Below, in pieces: positions 11,003-23,710 of a DNA stretch of 64,000 bases. This DNA comes from Manduca sexta (lineage: Eukaryota > Arthropoda > Insecta > Lepidoptera > Sphingidae). The DNA is taken from contig NC_051130.1 in the NCBI RefSeq assembly GCF_014839805.1, positions 310,001-374,000 of the forward strand. Reading direction: 5' to 3'. The position numbers were made by a program, and so were the translations under genes. The notes under the pieces were generated by a model. It saw only the letters and a list, made by a program, of their open reading frames with translations. It did not search any database and had not been told where the DNA came from. Each line of letters begins with the position of its first letter. Position 1 is the stretch's first letter.

Positions 11003-11800
11003 TATGTTTACGCGAATGTTAGACATTAAAATTAAACTATTCGTCGGATTTTATCGCGGTTTTTATGATTTAATTTTCTCCCGACATTGCGAAGACCTTG
11101 CAACCTTCATGGTCATGGGGGGGACTGAGGTGTTGGTCATCCGCAAAGTCGAATTTACAATATCTACCTTCATTTTACAATTGACAACATTTCAAAAAGT
11201 AAACGTGTCTAAAACAAAAATACCGTTTCTTCTACTCTTCTCTCTTCTACTCTGAGTTTGGTTACGTATTTTTTATATATTTTTTGATATTTAATTTCGA
11301 AGAAAAAAATTATAAAACTGAAAATGCTTGATGACGTCACACATACGGTTGAATGAAGTTGTTCCTTGGTCCACCTTCTTATTTAATTAAAAAACTAAAA
11401 CACCGTCATTTGTCAATTTCAAATGTCAATATTACAATAGGTACGTCACAGCTGTCACTTTGAAAAAAAAACTGTCATTTCACTTCTTTTTTACTACTGC
11501 AAAACAAAGGTCATTACGTCTTGAGCCGTATATAGGACGTCATTTAGTGCTTACGTCGTTTCAGAATAAAACAAAATTCAGAGTGAAAATATGAAAGAAA
11601 ATATCTGAGTTTTGAAAAAATGCGCACTAGGCCAGCGTGGTGGACTAAGGCCTAATCCCTCTTAGTAGCAGACGAGGTCCGTGCCCAACAGTAGGATAGT
11701 ATATAATACAAGGCTGATATTATCCCTGGCTTGTGCAAGCTTCCAACCATGTTCTCCCTTGGAAATTCAGATGATTTTTTAATTTCAATAGCCTCCAGAG
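11003..11800 (-). mobile_element. PLE remnant, interrupted
   Basis: 11003-11195 matches the PLE 3' UTR (CTTATGTTTACGCGAATG, GCAACCTTCATGGTCA). 11722-11795 matches PLE coding sequence (GCTTGTGCAAGCTTCCAACC). Between them are AT-rich sequence and a SINE tail at 11630-11720. The parts probably belong to one broken copy. Confidence 0.6.
11630..11720 (+). repeat. SINE tail (family F)
   Basis: Shows the 'GTGGTGGACTAAGGCCTAAT' block and an end in TATAATACAAGGCTGATATTAT. The same tail occurs at 56640-56760, and reversed at 23580-23710 and 40545-40850. Confidence 0.7.
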
Positions 11801-12109
11801 TTGGTCGGGTATATCTGGGGAAGAACGTGTGGGGGAAGAAGGAACCCTCTTAGGAAGGAAGGAAGGTATTGTAATTATTGCGGAACTCACACACATAATT
11901 ACGCATTCTGTTTTCGGCTTAATTAACACATAAATATATATTACGCTAAGATATTAAAAAGTTACTTTACAACATATGTGTAAATGAAGTAGACGTGTGG
12001 TTTTAATAATGTTTTTTATTGTCGGGATATTTTTCCTGGTCGGCAGTGGCAGGGGAGAAATATTGACGCTGAATTGTGAGTTAAATTAAGTTTTTTTTTT
12101 AAAGGGGCA

Positions 12110-12350
12110 CGTCTAATTGTCCTCACCGCACCTGATGGTAAGAGTAGTTGGATCCAATAGAATTTTGATTGACGAGAGATGATTACTCGACAGTCGATGC
12201 AATTATGCCAGTCTGTTGGAACCGGGTATACACAAGCTGATATTGGAACGTGTCACACTTACGTGGGCCACTATGGCGGGTTTTAACACCGTGTGTACGG
12301 TAGTCGCTGTCCGGGCGGATATAAATTATATCCTACCAGTAAAAAGTATT
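12110..12350 (+). repeat. dispersed repeat family A, nearly intact
   Basis: Contains GACGAGAGATGATTACTCGA, 'TATACACAAGCTGATATTGG', 'CACTATGGCGGGTTTTAACA' and GGGCGGATATAAATTATATCC, the order used here to define the family. Short open frames across it are not conserved. Confidence 0.75.
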
Positions 12351-12404
12351 GTAGATATATCGGTAAATAACTATAAAGAAGCCCCATTATATACATAACC
12401 GTGG

Positions 12405-12545
12405 AGAAGCGTCCATACAACCACCCACCGGCTTCCCTTTTAAGTTTTCGGCGATACTAAGCAATATATTTAATAAATTATAATTTATAAATTTAGAACA
12501 TATTAGACTATGGGCACTAATTATAATAGCATTAATGATAACTTT
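12405..12545 (+). repeat. fragment of the repeat at 60-425, opposite orientation
   Basis: CCACCGGCTTCCCTTTTAAG, followed by an AT-rich tail, matches the reverse complement of positions 60-220. Confidence 0.5.
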
Positions 12546-13509
12546 ATAAATTGCATAATACTAACTTAAAATAGCCGGATAATGTGGATGTGATAACAGC
12601 TCTACTTGACCTTAAAAAGAAAAAAAACGTTACGCTCAGTATGTATGTATGTAATATGTCCACCCTGGCCCCTTGATCTGCTGATAGCATATAAAAAATG
12701 TGATACAGGAGGCCTGGGCTCTATTTCACTTAGGTTTGTTTTGAAGATGAATACCTTTTTCAATAAATCTAAACTGCTACTGCCGTGATTCAGGGGACCA
12801 CTGGGCCCTTATTCTGTATGATAGTGTAAACGCGTAACGCGGCCGTGTCATGTTATCTTCTAGAAATGTGCGTGGAATGATATTCTGTAAGCCAAATTTC
12901 TATAGTCCTAAACATGCTGCGTTGTGTTACGTGCTTGTTACGCACTGTCAAAATAACGTGCGGGATAGAGAATAAGGCCCCTGAGCGATTATGTCAGGGT
13001 CATTATATTTTACATCAGCGTTTAAACTCAGAAAGACGGTAAGCATCCAAAGATGAATTACCTAGGATAAGATCCCGCAGAGCGTTGAAGTTCTGTTATC
13101 GACTTGTAAAAATAAGTATAATCGTTTGTTATAAACTTGTGCCTAGCGCTAAATATACTGATTTAATTTATTACTAAATTACTATACTCTTATAAAGTAC
13201 AATCATATTTTCATTTCATTCATTTCATTAAAAGATTTCCGAAAGCAACAATGCTGCGAAAAAAGGCTAGTTTTAAATTAGACCTTCTGACGTCAATATT
13301 AGCCATCCGCGTGAACAATTATTTAAATGATTGTCAAAGAAACAAAAACAACTAAAGGACATTAACTAAATAATTACATTAAACCCGTTTTATATTAATT
13401 ATAAATAAATTTTGTATTGTTTTTCTGGCCTTATCTTATTCTATCTATCTTCTTCTTCTATTCTATCTATCTGAATTAAGATATAAACTTAGCAAAATGA
13501 ATAACAAAA
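12546..13509. other. 5' flank of the first NRF-6-like gene, no clear feature
   Basis: AT-rich, with some low-complexity TTCTATCTATC near 13440-13470. No TATA box or known repeat is clear. If the candidate first exon at 13510 is right, its promoter should lie here. Confidence 0.35.
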
Positions 13510-13537
13510 ATGATGAAGGTGTTACTTCTTTGGACAG
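13510..13537 (+). other. candidate first coding exon of NRF-6-like paralog 1
   Basis: ATG ATG AAG and onward reads MMKVLLLWT and ends in phase 1 before a GTAACA donor. This is the phase required by exon 2 at 13777 and matches the phase of paralog 2 exon 1. An in-frame TGA lies 12 bp upstream. The hydrophobic run is short, so the true start may be elsewhere in 12.5-13.7 kb. Confidence 0.35.
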
Positions 13538-16500
13538 GTAACATCAAACTGAGGGTTATGCTAATCTCAAGAGTCAAACTTGAGTCCATTAATGAAAATC
13601 ATTGGAAACACATGTTAACTCTAGAATTAGGAGCTATCTGATATGACAATAAACTTATTTATCACATCATAGGACGGTAATCTGTAATAGCCCGAACTAA
13701 TCGTTAACTTATATTACTTATGCCGGCTGTTTACAAATATAATATTACCATATTAAGCTTCTTGTGTATTGTTTAGCAACTGAATATGCCCGAATGCCGC
13801 CGCTCTTTCTTCTGGAACCATACGAACCGTGCGTCCAGAAACTATGGCAGTATTACTTCGTTACTTTTGCCCTGGTTTCCGATACCCCGAGTCAATTACT
13901 GGACTTGATACAAGTAAGATATTGGTAGTTTTTTTTTTTGATAAAGTGTCGTCAGCTGGGCTGCTAACAGAAAGAACACCAAACATTGAATTAAAAAATA
14001 ATATGACGCACACTGTGCTTGTCATCCTGCAACATTTGATATGTCGTCTCATAATGCTAACAAACTATATGAAAAATCTGATTGAAATTTCAAATATTCC
14101 TTACGAGAGCAGATAGTCAGGATAAAACGAAACCAGGATATAGTCTACCCACTTGCTTTCAAATTCCATCCAAATCAGTTCCGAGGTTACTACGTTTACT
14201 TCGAACACACATTTTACAAATATTCTCATTTATAATATTAGTAAGATAATACAGAAGACTAGAAGACTATCCTGCTTTGATATGATCTGCCTGTAACTTG
14301 ATCCTCCAGAGAAGTTGAGGACTGGCAGGAGGCTGGTCGTAAAAGAGACATTGTAACAAGATTTAAAATAAATTATATTACTACTCCGGCTGAACACGGC
14401 ACCAAACGGTAGAATTAGCCGATATAGCAAGGCTTTCGTTCTTAGTTCTTTCAGTATTCAAATACAAAGTTGAGCACTAAATATTTTAACATATAGAAGA
14501 GTTTCCACAATTTTAAATAAGACAGGAGTTGAACATGTTTCTCCAACGCCTATAGGTACACTTCGACACAAAACTCGTATGTTAATCTTATAATTTAAGT
14601 GTTTTGTATGTGTTATTTAATTTTTAAATATTTTCAGGAGTATTCATCATTCAAAGTGACGCATTTCAATCATACAATCTTACAACACGGAGTATGTATT
14701 GAAAGTAGAAACAATACAAACTCAGACATCAAAGAAACTCTGGAATTTCATCTTAATGAAACTATATTTAGCAAATATAACTTAAAGACTAAAGTGCTAA
14801 AATATTATGGTAAAGACGAAGACACTAAAATAGATACTGGTGATGTGATCGTTGCAGTAATTATTTTGGGAATTTTGTTCTTAAATGTTATTGGATCCTT
14901 CTACGATGTTTGCAGGAATGAGAAGAATGGAACTGGTTAGTTGTGTTAATGTTATTTACATTTGTATTGGTGGCGTGGTTGTATTGCGTGCGCGGTACGA
15001 GGACTGCCTTGAGTTACCGAATTTGGAATCTCGTATCCTGCAAACTGATATCTACTCAGTATCAGCGTCTGGAATTAGTATCCAATATGGCAAGGGTCTC
15101 TTACTATCATGGGGCGAAACACACATGGCTAAAACTAGGTACTCTAATTGCACCTCTGCTTACCCCTTAAAGGGTAAAGGCGTGTGCGTTTATTTATACA
15201 AACTTTTACTAATAGTTACTTCCGTATATATTGATTTATAATTGGTATATACGCACCTATAATTATAAGTAAACATATTTATAAAGAAGTCGAGGGTAGT
15301 GTGACTATGCGTGTTCTCGACTCTGCCGTAATAAATATCTCGTTCTACGTGAGTTTTATTGCTCTTCGTCCTGCACAATATCTTTTACAGTTATTCATAT
15401 ATATGTCGCAGGTAAATTGTCAAAGCCGGTTTATTACAATTTCACTAGTAATATTATAATTAAACGGTAGATTGTCATTGCACTTCATTTCTTACAATTT
15501 AGCGGCCTGGTTTTAGCGTCATTATGGTTTTTATCAGTATATACACCAATATTAAGAATACCTCAGTCCGCCCATCACCATGAAGGCTACGAAGTGTTCA
15601 AACGTCGGGAGAAATTATAATATAAATAACCGCGGTAAAATCGTAAAATAGTTTTATTTCAACGTCGAACATTCATGTAAACAATAGAAAGTATTTATAA
15701 TAAGGATTTTATTTTATCCCTCATGCAGCAGGTTCGTTGTATATTTTTTTTCCCCAAAAGGGGGCACCATCGTGTCTCTCATAGGGGGGGGGGGGGATCG
15801 AGGTTCCGCTATTTGATACGTAATTCGTCCCCCTTGGTTCCTTGTTTATTTGTCAATACAAATATATATTATAATATATAGATATACTGGTTCTATTATG
15901 ATTGTATAGAGGACATGAGATGTTTAGATGGACCTTCTCGCTTTTCATTCCAGGGTTAAATATATTATTGTGTTTCTCCATACGTCAGAACTGGAGAAAA
16001 CTGATGACTCCTGTCGGCAAGAGCGACCCCAGATTGGAACGGTTGAAAAGTATTAACGGAATAAGGTGAAATATATTTTGATTTTATGTCGGGTTCTTAA
16101 TTGAAGTACTTTTTTCTTTGTTAATTTTTAAATATTTTTCGTATATTTGCAATTTTTGAAAAAAAAATATTCTATGAAAAATACTGGAAATGTAAGTATT
16201 GTAGAATTAATGTAAAAGCATTTTAAGCAAAAACTACGAAATGTCGTTTATGTTTTTTCGAAAAAAACTCGTTATAATTGTATAATTATATATTTGCATA
16301 TATGTCTATATATATATGTATTATATAGGGTCATTTTAACATTGCATTACTAAATGAAACCACGTACTTTCTCCTTGAAAATTACACTACAATAAGTTAC
16401 TCGAACCGTACATGTAAAACAAAAAAGTGTATGTTTCGAACACAATAAATATCAATAAAAAGTAATTTTACGCTACCTAATGCAACTACTACTACTCTAA

Positions 16501-19500
16501 GAGTATTCGTTGGAGCGACAACATCACACTATCAGTCAGAAATACACTCACGCACACGCCATACTCACACTAAACTACAAAATGATGAAAAATTTAGATA
16601 ATTAAAACCGGGATTTTTGGTAAAAAATATCCGCCTTTAATAGATGATTTTTGTCACAATGTAAGCAGAGGTAGGTTTCATTTAATAACGCTATGTCAAA
16701 ATAACCCTGAATAATGTAATATATTGTCTTCTTAATGTTTTATATACACCGACATTATAGATTACGTCCAAGAACACGCGCTTCACTATTTTCCCTTATC
16801 GCTTACAATGTGCGTGCGCAGCATGAGTGCACACGCACGCTACGACGAATAGCGACGAGGCTGAGACTTGGATCAGTCCCCTTACCCCGCGACTCCCCGC
16901 AACACCGCCGCTCAAAAATTGGTGGGGCGTGTCTTCGAGGATAAAATGACCTATAGGCTATATCTCATCTCTGCATCATCCAAAGGTTGACCGTTAGAGA
17001 ACGCTTCAGGCATTAAGTCCATCTGTTTACATTTACTGTTTATTTAGTTAAAATAGATAAATAATTATAATTTACTAGCTTTTGCTCACGGCTTCGCCCG
17101 CGTGTAGGAGTTTTGCGGGATTAAAGTCCCGCTATATAGCCTATAACCTTCCCTGGGTCTTATACTATCTCCATGCTGAATTTCATAAAAATCCGTTTTA
17201 TAGATTTTGAGGAAATCGATCATATACACACAGACAGAAAATAAGACTTTGTTTTATAATATGTAAAGATATATTATAACATGAAGCCAAAAAACTATTC
17301 ATTGTTTAATTTTTTAATGCTAATGGCAAATTAATTTTCAGATGACGTAATAGAACAAAATTAATGTCGGTGGAATTTTATCTCTAGTAAATAATATTAG
17401 ACATAGACGCTGGTTGTGTTTTAGGCGTTACGCAGATGCCTCTAGGTTAATTAAGCAATATAATGGTAACAACTGCCAGTTTCAAAAAATAATTACGGAA
17501 ATATCTTGTTGTCGCTATTTTGTCGTGTGTCTGGTGTAGCTGGCAGCGTGTGCTCTTTAGTTTATGGCTGTGTTTTCAGAACCTTATCAACATCCCTGGT
17601 GATCATGTCGCATGCCTTCCTACCAGCACTCATTTATATCGACAACCCACAAGCAGTCGAGGAGGTAGGTTTAATCGTAGCGATTGGAATTACTTCTTCA
17701 TCATCATCACCAATCACATGAAGTCCAGAAAGAGTTCTAGACGGACCCATCACCTATATCAAGCCTGTCCACCTTGCAGTTAATGCAGCGCTTGCCGCGT
17801 ACCACCAACTAGAATTGCAACTATCTCAACTGACGGACACTAACAACAATAGAATATGGTTTATAGTATAGCTAATGTTTGTGTGTCATGTTCGAACCAG
17901 CAACGTTCAATAACGTCCAATTATTTGCTAATAAAATCGACGCAACATCCAATCACGTTTACCGTATGTTCGTATGCAATTACTCGCACGGTTTATAACG
18001 CCAGTAGCCAATAATTAAGTGCCGCAACACGTAAAAGTGTAAAATGTCTAGACCCACAACGTGGCAGAACCTTTTCCATCAAATATCCCGTTGGATAAGG
18101 AAATATTGTCACATTGTGAGTGTGTGACTAAAGCGGTGCTGGACCGAATGTGTAGCGAATTAGAGTTGCTACAATATATAGATAGGCGCATAATATTACG
18201 CGAGCAAATTGGAACAAAAGTCACCAATGCGGATAAAGAACGCCAATCGAATCATATGCTTCCCGAATAAAAAACAGATTTATATCCGCTTGTTTTATCG
18301 AAATCAGGACCTAATCGATTTTCCAGTCTAAGTGCTGTACAAAAAGAACATTTCACGTTGATTAAATAACCGGAATAGGGATTACGCCTAAGCGTTTCCT
18401 GGCGGAAATATGTCCATCGGTGAAATTGCCGTCTCGATGCTTGATACGATCATGTTCTTTGTACGTTGTATACGCGCAAGGACAGCCTTCGCGCCACAGT
18501 GCAAGAACGAGTCCAACAGCGGTTTATTACTGCACTACAGAGAACACTCTTAACCGTATTATTCATAATAGTAATTTGTGTTTCACCACGATAACTCCAT
18601 TACAACTTACAACCCCTTCATTCCAGACTTACAACAACGTCGCAAACCACATATTCTCCAACGGGTCCATCATCATGCAGACGTTCTTCACGATCTCAGG
18701 GTTCCTGCTGGTATATAATCTGCAGATCGCGGCTGAAAAGAATTCCTATGAGTGGCTCACACTGCCAAGAGGAGTTCTTCTGCGATGGTTGAGGTACGTC
18801 TTAGAGAGCTTGAGATCATTGGTAGAGGTTGTAACCAGTTTTGTCTTCGGCTCACAAAGATCATCATTAGGTATCCTTAAAGATGTTAAAATATTCTATA
18901 TAAAACTAATCATCGCGCGTACCCATATCAATCTTATATCATATATGCGGTCATTATAAAATTCCGCGCCAAAACCAAACGGCAACAGGCAACTGATAAT
19001 AATACAGTTCAATTACTAGCTAGATTGGATGGTATAATTATTTTTACTTGCATGCAGCATTTTTCACCACATCTAAGCATTTACTTTCTATACCGATCGA
19101 TAGTAAATCGATACTATCAACGTCCATACAAAATCTGAATTATTTTTGTTTTATATTAGCAACGTGATAATTAATTCATGTTTTTCCAGGCTCACCCCCG
19201 CCTATGCTCTAGTTCTGGCTGTTACAGTCACATGGATGAGGCATGCTGGATCTGGCCCGTTATGGCAAGTAAGACATTATTCCATGACAACGACAAACGA
19301 AGCCAGTAAGATGAATTAATTCTATTATAATAAGAAGCTATAATTGTAATTCGAGACTATATCCTAGCATACCTGTGGTAGAGGTATGCTGTCCATGCTA
19401 CTTTCTTCCAAAAAAGAAACAAAACATTTTTTTGTTTTGATTCTTCTATGATATAGATGGCGACCAACCTTTACAGCCCCACCTCAATTAACTAATCCCA

Positions 19501-22500
19501 TCTTTACCACAAAAGTCTGAAACGGATCCACAATTCCTTTGAGATTGTTGGCTGACCTTCATGGAAGTAGTCTTTGTCCGTGTAAAAATTGCATTATTTT
19601 TACAGTAAATAACAAGTCGAACTTTTTCCAGCCCGTAGTGGGGACGGAAGCACGGGATTGTGCACGAAACTGGTGGCTCCATCTGGTGCTTCTCAACAAC
19701 TACGTCGATGGCTCTGAATGCATGGTGCACACTTGGTAACGTATTCTAATATTATGTTCTACTGCCGATCTTGTATTTCGAACTCCTCCCTGTCTTTCTA
19801 TTTGATTAATTTCATTGCGGGATATTGACTAATTAGTTTCCTCTGAGACTCGTCGAGCTTCACCGCTCGGTGTCATGGAATGCGTGCCACTACTGATCCT
19901 GGCGTACAGGAGTTGTAGTGGTGGGTGTAAGGACGGGTAAATCTCTGTATTTGGTTAATTACGTTGCGGGATAAAGACAAATTAGTGTTCCCTGAGACTT
20001 GAGAAGCTTCCCCGCTCGGTGTCATAGAAAGCGTGCCACTGCTGATCCTGACGTACAGGACTTGTAGTGACGGATGTGAAAGCGGGAAAAATCTCTGTCG
20101 ATCTTGTAGAAGTAAATGGTGGGAGTGAGAACGTGATAGTCTAATATCTAAGGATGTAAATTTTTTTTCTACCAGTCAACCTTTAGGTGGCGTAGAAAGT
20201 AAAGAACGTAGGTGCACATGACGAGAGATGATAGGAGCCAAACGTTAATATAATAATGACTACTATAATTTAAAACGTACATGATATAACACACAGTTGC
20301 ACATTGAGATAATAAAAAATGATATATTTAACATATAAATATTGTATATACAAATACATATAATGTAGATTTTGCTTTGCCGCATGATATCCTCGAAAAA
20401 AATTACCTTTTGTGAACTTCTCCGAGATATACACAATAGTATTTACTTAATAAAAAAGACTTTTTTCGTCTGTATGCCAAGTTTCATTCAAATCCATCTA
20501 ACAGTTTTTACAATTTACTACTATCACGTATGTAGCGTTCGTATCTAATTTCTGTTCTCAAATGTTTCTACATCATAGATGTAGAAACATTTGAGAACAA
20601 TTATAGTTTTTTCTCGACTTCCGTGCCTCGAGGAGGAAACTTTTTAAATTATTCTATTTTATTTTTACGTTGAGTGAGAAAACTAATATTCCACAGGGAC
20701 TATCGGAAGCTAGAGATGCAGTTATGAGCTTATCGAAGATATGGACTTACGAAGTTACTTCATAACGAACCTTACATCGACGGTTTAAAGGATAATTGAC
20801 CAAAACAGTGATAGTCACTGCCAATATCATCCCCGTACTGTCATATTTCAGGTATCTAGCAGCAGACTTCCATCTCTACATCCTGGGTATCATCGTCTTC
20901 GTATCCTGTAGGACCACTAGAGCGAGGGTCGTTTCCTTATCTCTACTCTTCAACCTTGGTCTCATCACTTCAGCTCTCCACACTTACTTCCAAGATCTGG
21001 ACGCGGCAGTTATATTTTCTCCAGAGTGAGTAAACCTGACGCTGTTATAGTCTAATGATAGTACATATGTCCTGTAGGCTAAGAGGTCCTGAATTCGATT
21101 CCAGTCGCGGTCGTGTAGAATATTTGGCCTGTATTGGACCCACTCAAAGAACCCTCTGGCAGAAATATCTTTCTCTGAATAGTTTCAAAAAGGAACCATT
21201 AGGATACATAAATGCTGTAGTTCTGCGACTATTAATTTAGGCTCTAATGTCATCATATGTTAATAAATCTAATGAACGTTGCAGGACGATCCGCTGGACG
21301 TTCAAAAACGACCGGACGTATAATCACGTGTACAAGCGGAGTCATACCAACATAAGCTGCTATGTCCTCGGCTTGGCCCTTGGATACATCGTTTACTACG
21401 CGCAGAAAACTAATTTCGATGTTCAAAAGTATAAGGTCTGTGGTTATTGGAGGAGATCAAAATTGATCATTATGTGTTTATATTACCTATATTGATATAT
21501 ACAGCTGTTGCACTTGTTTGTTTATTTGAACGCGCTTTACTCAGGAACTACTAAGGCGATATTGTGACTGCGATGAAATTTTGATACTTAAATTTAATAT
21601 TTTTAATTCAAATTACGAATTTAATTAATCAAAAACTATTAGCTTCATTTGTTCTTCACGTGTGATAAGTAAATAACACTACATAATTATATTGTTCTTC
21701 CCTCATTCTGCATTATTATCCCTTATATTATTGTTTACAGAAATACCGCATGCTCCTTTGGAGTGCGTTTCCCGTGGGCCTCTTACTGATCCTGAGTGCT
21801 AGCTTGTTCTACGCGGACCGGGGCTCCATGCCGCTGCGGATGGCATATGCGGCTTTGGCGAGGCCGCTCGACGGCCTGTTATTAGCATGTTACATATTCA
21901 GTTCGGTGCTCAAGTATGAAGGTGGGTTTTCTGGTTTTATGTGTTCTCGTCAGCCTTTTTTTATAAGAGCCCATTGTCAATACTGGGGGAAATCTGCGAA
22001 TGGGATGCTGTAATGCCCCGGTTTAGTAACTGCATTGGCCTGGAGGAAAGTTGGGAGAGGATATCTTGGGGAAGGAAAGGAGCTCTTAGGATGGGCAGAG
22101 GGGAGAAGGCCAGGAAATGTTCGCGAGTCCTCATAGGCCTCAATGCAGTTACTACCAAGGGGTATACAATTAAACACTGAACTGTGTGTCTAGAGCCGAG
22201 CCAGATATTCCCCGTGCATAGCGTCAGGGGTATTCTCGGCATTCGACACGACCTGGACCCCACTTTAGCAGCTTTGCCGTGGCAGTATACTCAAAAGAAT
22301 GTTTTGTTATGATAGATGTGTACCGCGGCGTGGTAGAGTGGCGCGGCTGGACAGTCCCCGGGCGGTTATCATTCAGCGCGTACTTGCTGCACGCCTCCTT
22401 CGTGCGGTACGCCGCCGGGGTCCAAACCATCATCACACACTCCACGAAGCTGCACATGGTAAGAATATATCATCATAACTATAATTACATTCCTTTATGT

Positions 22501-22989
22501 AAGAGGAAGATCTCCACTCAGAAAGATGTTGCTCGTGCCAGCTGCGGCTATTCGGAGGTGGTAAATATACCGCGCGTCGCACAAATTCTACTACCGCAAT
22601 TCAGGGTTCAATTCAATTCATCTAGTGTAATTATTGATATATCCTAATTATCGATATTCATCTCGCAGTTCCAGTGATGTTGGCGAGATGGTCTATTTAT
22701 AGACACACGCATACAAAGTTTTTAATATGTATTTTCTTAGGGATATACAGAGATGTAACACTCCCAAAGTTTTGAAACATTATGTGTCATGAAATACGTG
22801 ACGGTCCTACTGCTATTTCTTTTCTTCTAGGTGCAACTATTCCTGTTCTTCCTAATGGTGTCGTATTTAGCTGCTTTCGTGTTCTGGATTGTGGTGGAGG
22901 CGCCGTTGGGACAACTTGTGAAAGTTACATTTGAGAGGCGAAGAAGAACTAAGAATATAGATGAGAAACCGGAGAAGATGATCGAATGA
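13510..22989 (+). CDS. NRF-6-like acyltransferase, paralog 1 (13 exons)
   Basis: Exons: 13510-13537 (candidate), 13777-13913, 14638-14935, 15954-16065, 17580-17664, 18627-18793, 19190-19268, 19632-19735, 20852-21025, 21285-21435, 21741-21921, 22316-22458, 22831-22989. The total of 1818 nt gives 605 aa, with every junction in frame. NRF-type ectodomain (about 10-150, starting TEYARMPPLFLLEPYEPC), first membrane segment in exon 3 (VIVAVIILGILFLNVIGS), then the acyltransferase-3 domain. R192 and H203 form the R-x10-H motif, followed by MQTFFTISGFLLVYN, NWWLHLVLLNNYVDGSEC and WYLAADFHLYIL. The last exon has a membrane segment and a Lys/Arg-rich tail. Expected role: multi-pass membrane acyl transfer, substrate unknown. 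Against paralog 2 the ectodomain lacks four of six cysteines. Exon 1 (MMKVLLLWT) is too short for a normal signal peptide and is the weakest part. Confidence 0.88.
14943..15190 (+). repeat. tRNA-derived SINE in intron 3 of paralog 1
   Basis: Diverged A-box (TGGCGTGGTTGTA) and B-box-like (GGAATCTCG) sites, then the body motif CTCAGTATCAGCGTCTGG. Same family as 6485-6665. Confidence 0.5.
15556..15685 (+). mobile_element. PLE 3' UTR fragment
   Basis: CCATGAAGGCTACGAAGTG, then GTCGGGAGAAATTATAATA, then CCGCGGTAAAATCGTAAAAT. This is the plus-strand reading of the Penelope-like 3' UTR, and the coding part is missing. It is in intron 3 of paralog 1. Confidence 0.6.
16066..17579. other. intron 4 of NRF-6-like paralog 1 with an RTE-like tail
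   Basis: 17078-17275 is an RTE-like repeat: TAGCTTTTGCTCACGGCTTC at one end, AAAATCCGTTTTATAGATTT in the middle and GACTTTGTTTTATAATATGT at the other, in minus orientation. The remainder is AT-rich, with a GC-rich stretch at 16800-16940 of unknown nature. Confidence 0.55.
19793..20091 (+). repeat. tandem duplication, unit about 150 bp, two copies
   Basis: Copy 1 at 19793-19941 and copy 2 at 19942-20091 share 'TTAATT..GTTGCGGGATA', 'CCGCTCGGTGTCAT', 'GCGTGCCACT' and 'TGATCCTG.CGTACAGGA' in the same order and spacing, with scattered differences. The start of a third unit (TCTCTG) follows. It lies in intron 8 of paralog 1, with no coding potential. Confidence 0.8.
20554..20598. repeat. perfect 21-bp inverted repeat with a 3-nt loop
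   Basis: 20554-20574 and 20578-20598 are exact reverse complements separated by ATA. The arms begin GTTCTCAAATG. It could form a cruciform in DNA or a tight hairpin in the pre-mRNA of paralog 1 intron 8. It belongs to no repeat family seen elsewhere in the window. Confidence 0.95.
21955..22270 (-). repeat. dispersed repeat family B, copy 2
   Basis: The reverse complement shows ACACAGTTCAGTGTTTA, then CCCCTTGGTAGTAACTGC, a C/T-rich half and CCCATTCGCAGATTTCCCCC, matching 58430-58670. It fills most of intron 11 of paralog 1. Confidence 0.7.
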
Positions 22990-23017
22990 ATATGTTCTTT
23001 GTTGGATTATGCTTTTA

Positions 23018-23023
23018 AATAAA
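23018..23023 (+). terminator. polyadenylation signal of NRF-6-like paralog 1
   Basis: AATAAA 29 bp after the stop codon at 22987-22989. A second A/T-rich run follows (TTGAATAAG at about 23030). Confidence 0.7.
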
Positions 23024-23029
23024 TTAATA

Positions 23030-23575
23030 TTGAATAAGATTTTTATGATTTTTATTAGTGGAGTACAATTATTAAGTTCGTATTAAACAATTTATTACAA
23101 ATAACAAATGCTACAAAATACGCTACATGACCAAGAACAAAATATGTGTTGTAGAATGTAACCTTTGTTGTGGCTATTACTTTTTATGTGTTCTGTTTTT
23201 ACAGATATTTGAATATATTTGTTTTGAAATAAACACTCGTGTCAATAACACATATTTTTACTTAATTTTACAAATAACTCAGAACATATATAACAATTAC
23301 TTACAACAATACGTACAGCGCAAATTTTCCATTAACAAACCTAATACAAAACAAATTGCATTCGCACGGTCCTGACGTCACATCACATTTTGGGTCGTGG
23401 GTACTAATGACAAGGGTTTTTGAACCCAAAATTAGAATAAAAAGATTAGGTAATGTTATATTTTTTCCCTATATATCAGTATAATTATTTAGTCCGCGCA
23501 TAAACAGCTGAAGACATTTTGGCGTAGCTTTCAATATGAAAAGGCAAATTCAGAACACATTTAAAATTATTTTAT
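23030..23575. other. intergenic, nothing recognised
   Basis: AT-rich. The open frame at 23127-23375 is low-complexity and has no domain. Confidence 0.4.
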
Positions 23576-23710
23576 AATAATAATATCGGTCCTGCAGTAT
23601 ATTCTGTTCCACTGCTGTGCATGGGCCTCTACAACTGAGAAGGATTAAGCCTTAGTTTACTACGCTAGCCAAGTGCGGATTGGTAGACTTCACACACATC
23701 TGAGTGCATA
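23576..23710 (-). repeat. SINE tail (family F), minus strand
   Basis: Read in reverse it gives CTAGCGTAGTAAACTAAGGC, the TTCTCAGTTGTAGAGGCCC region and a TATTATTATAAAAT end. It matches the family F tail at 56640-56760. Confidence 0.6.
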
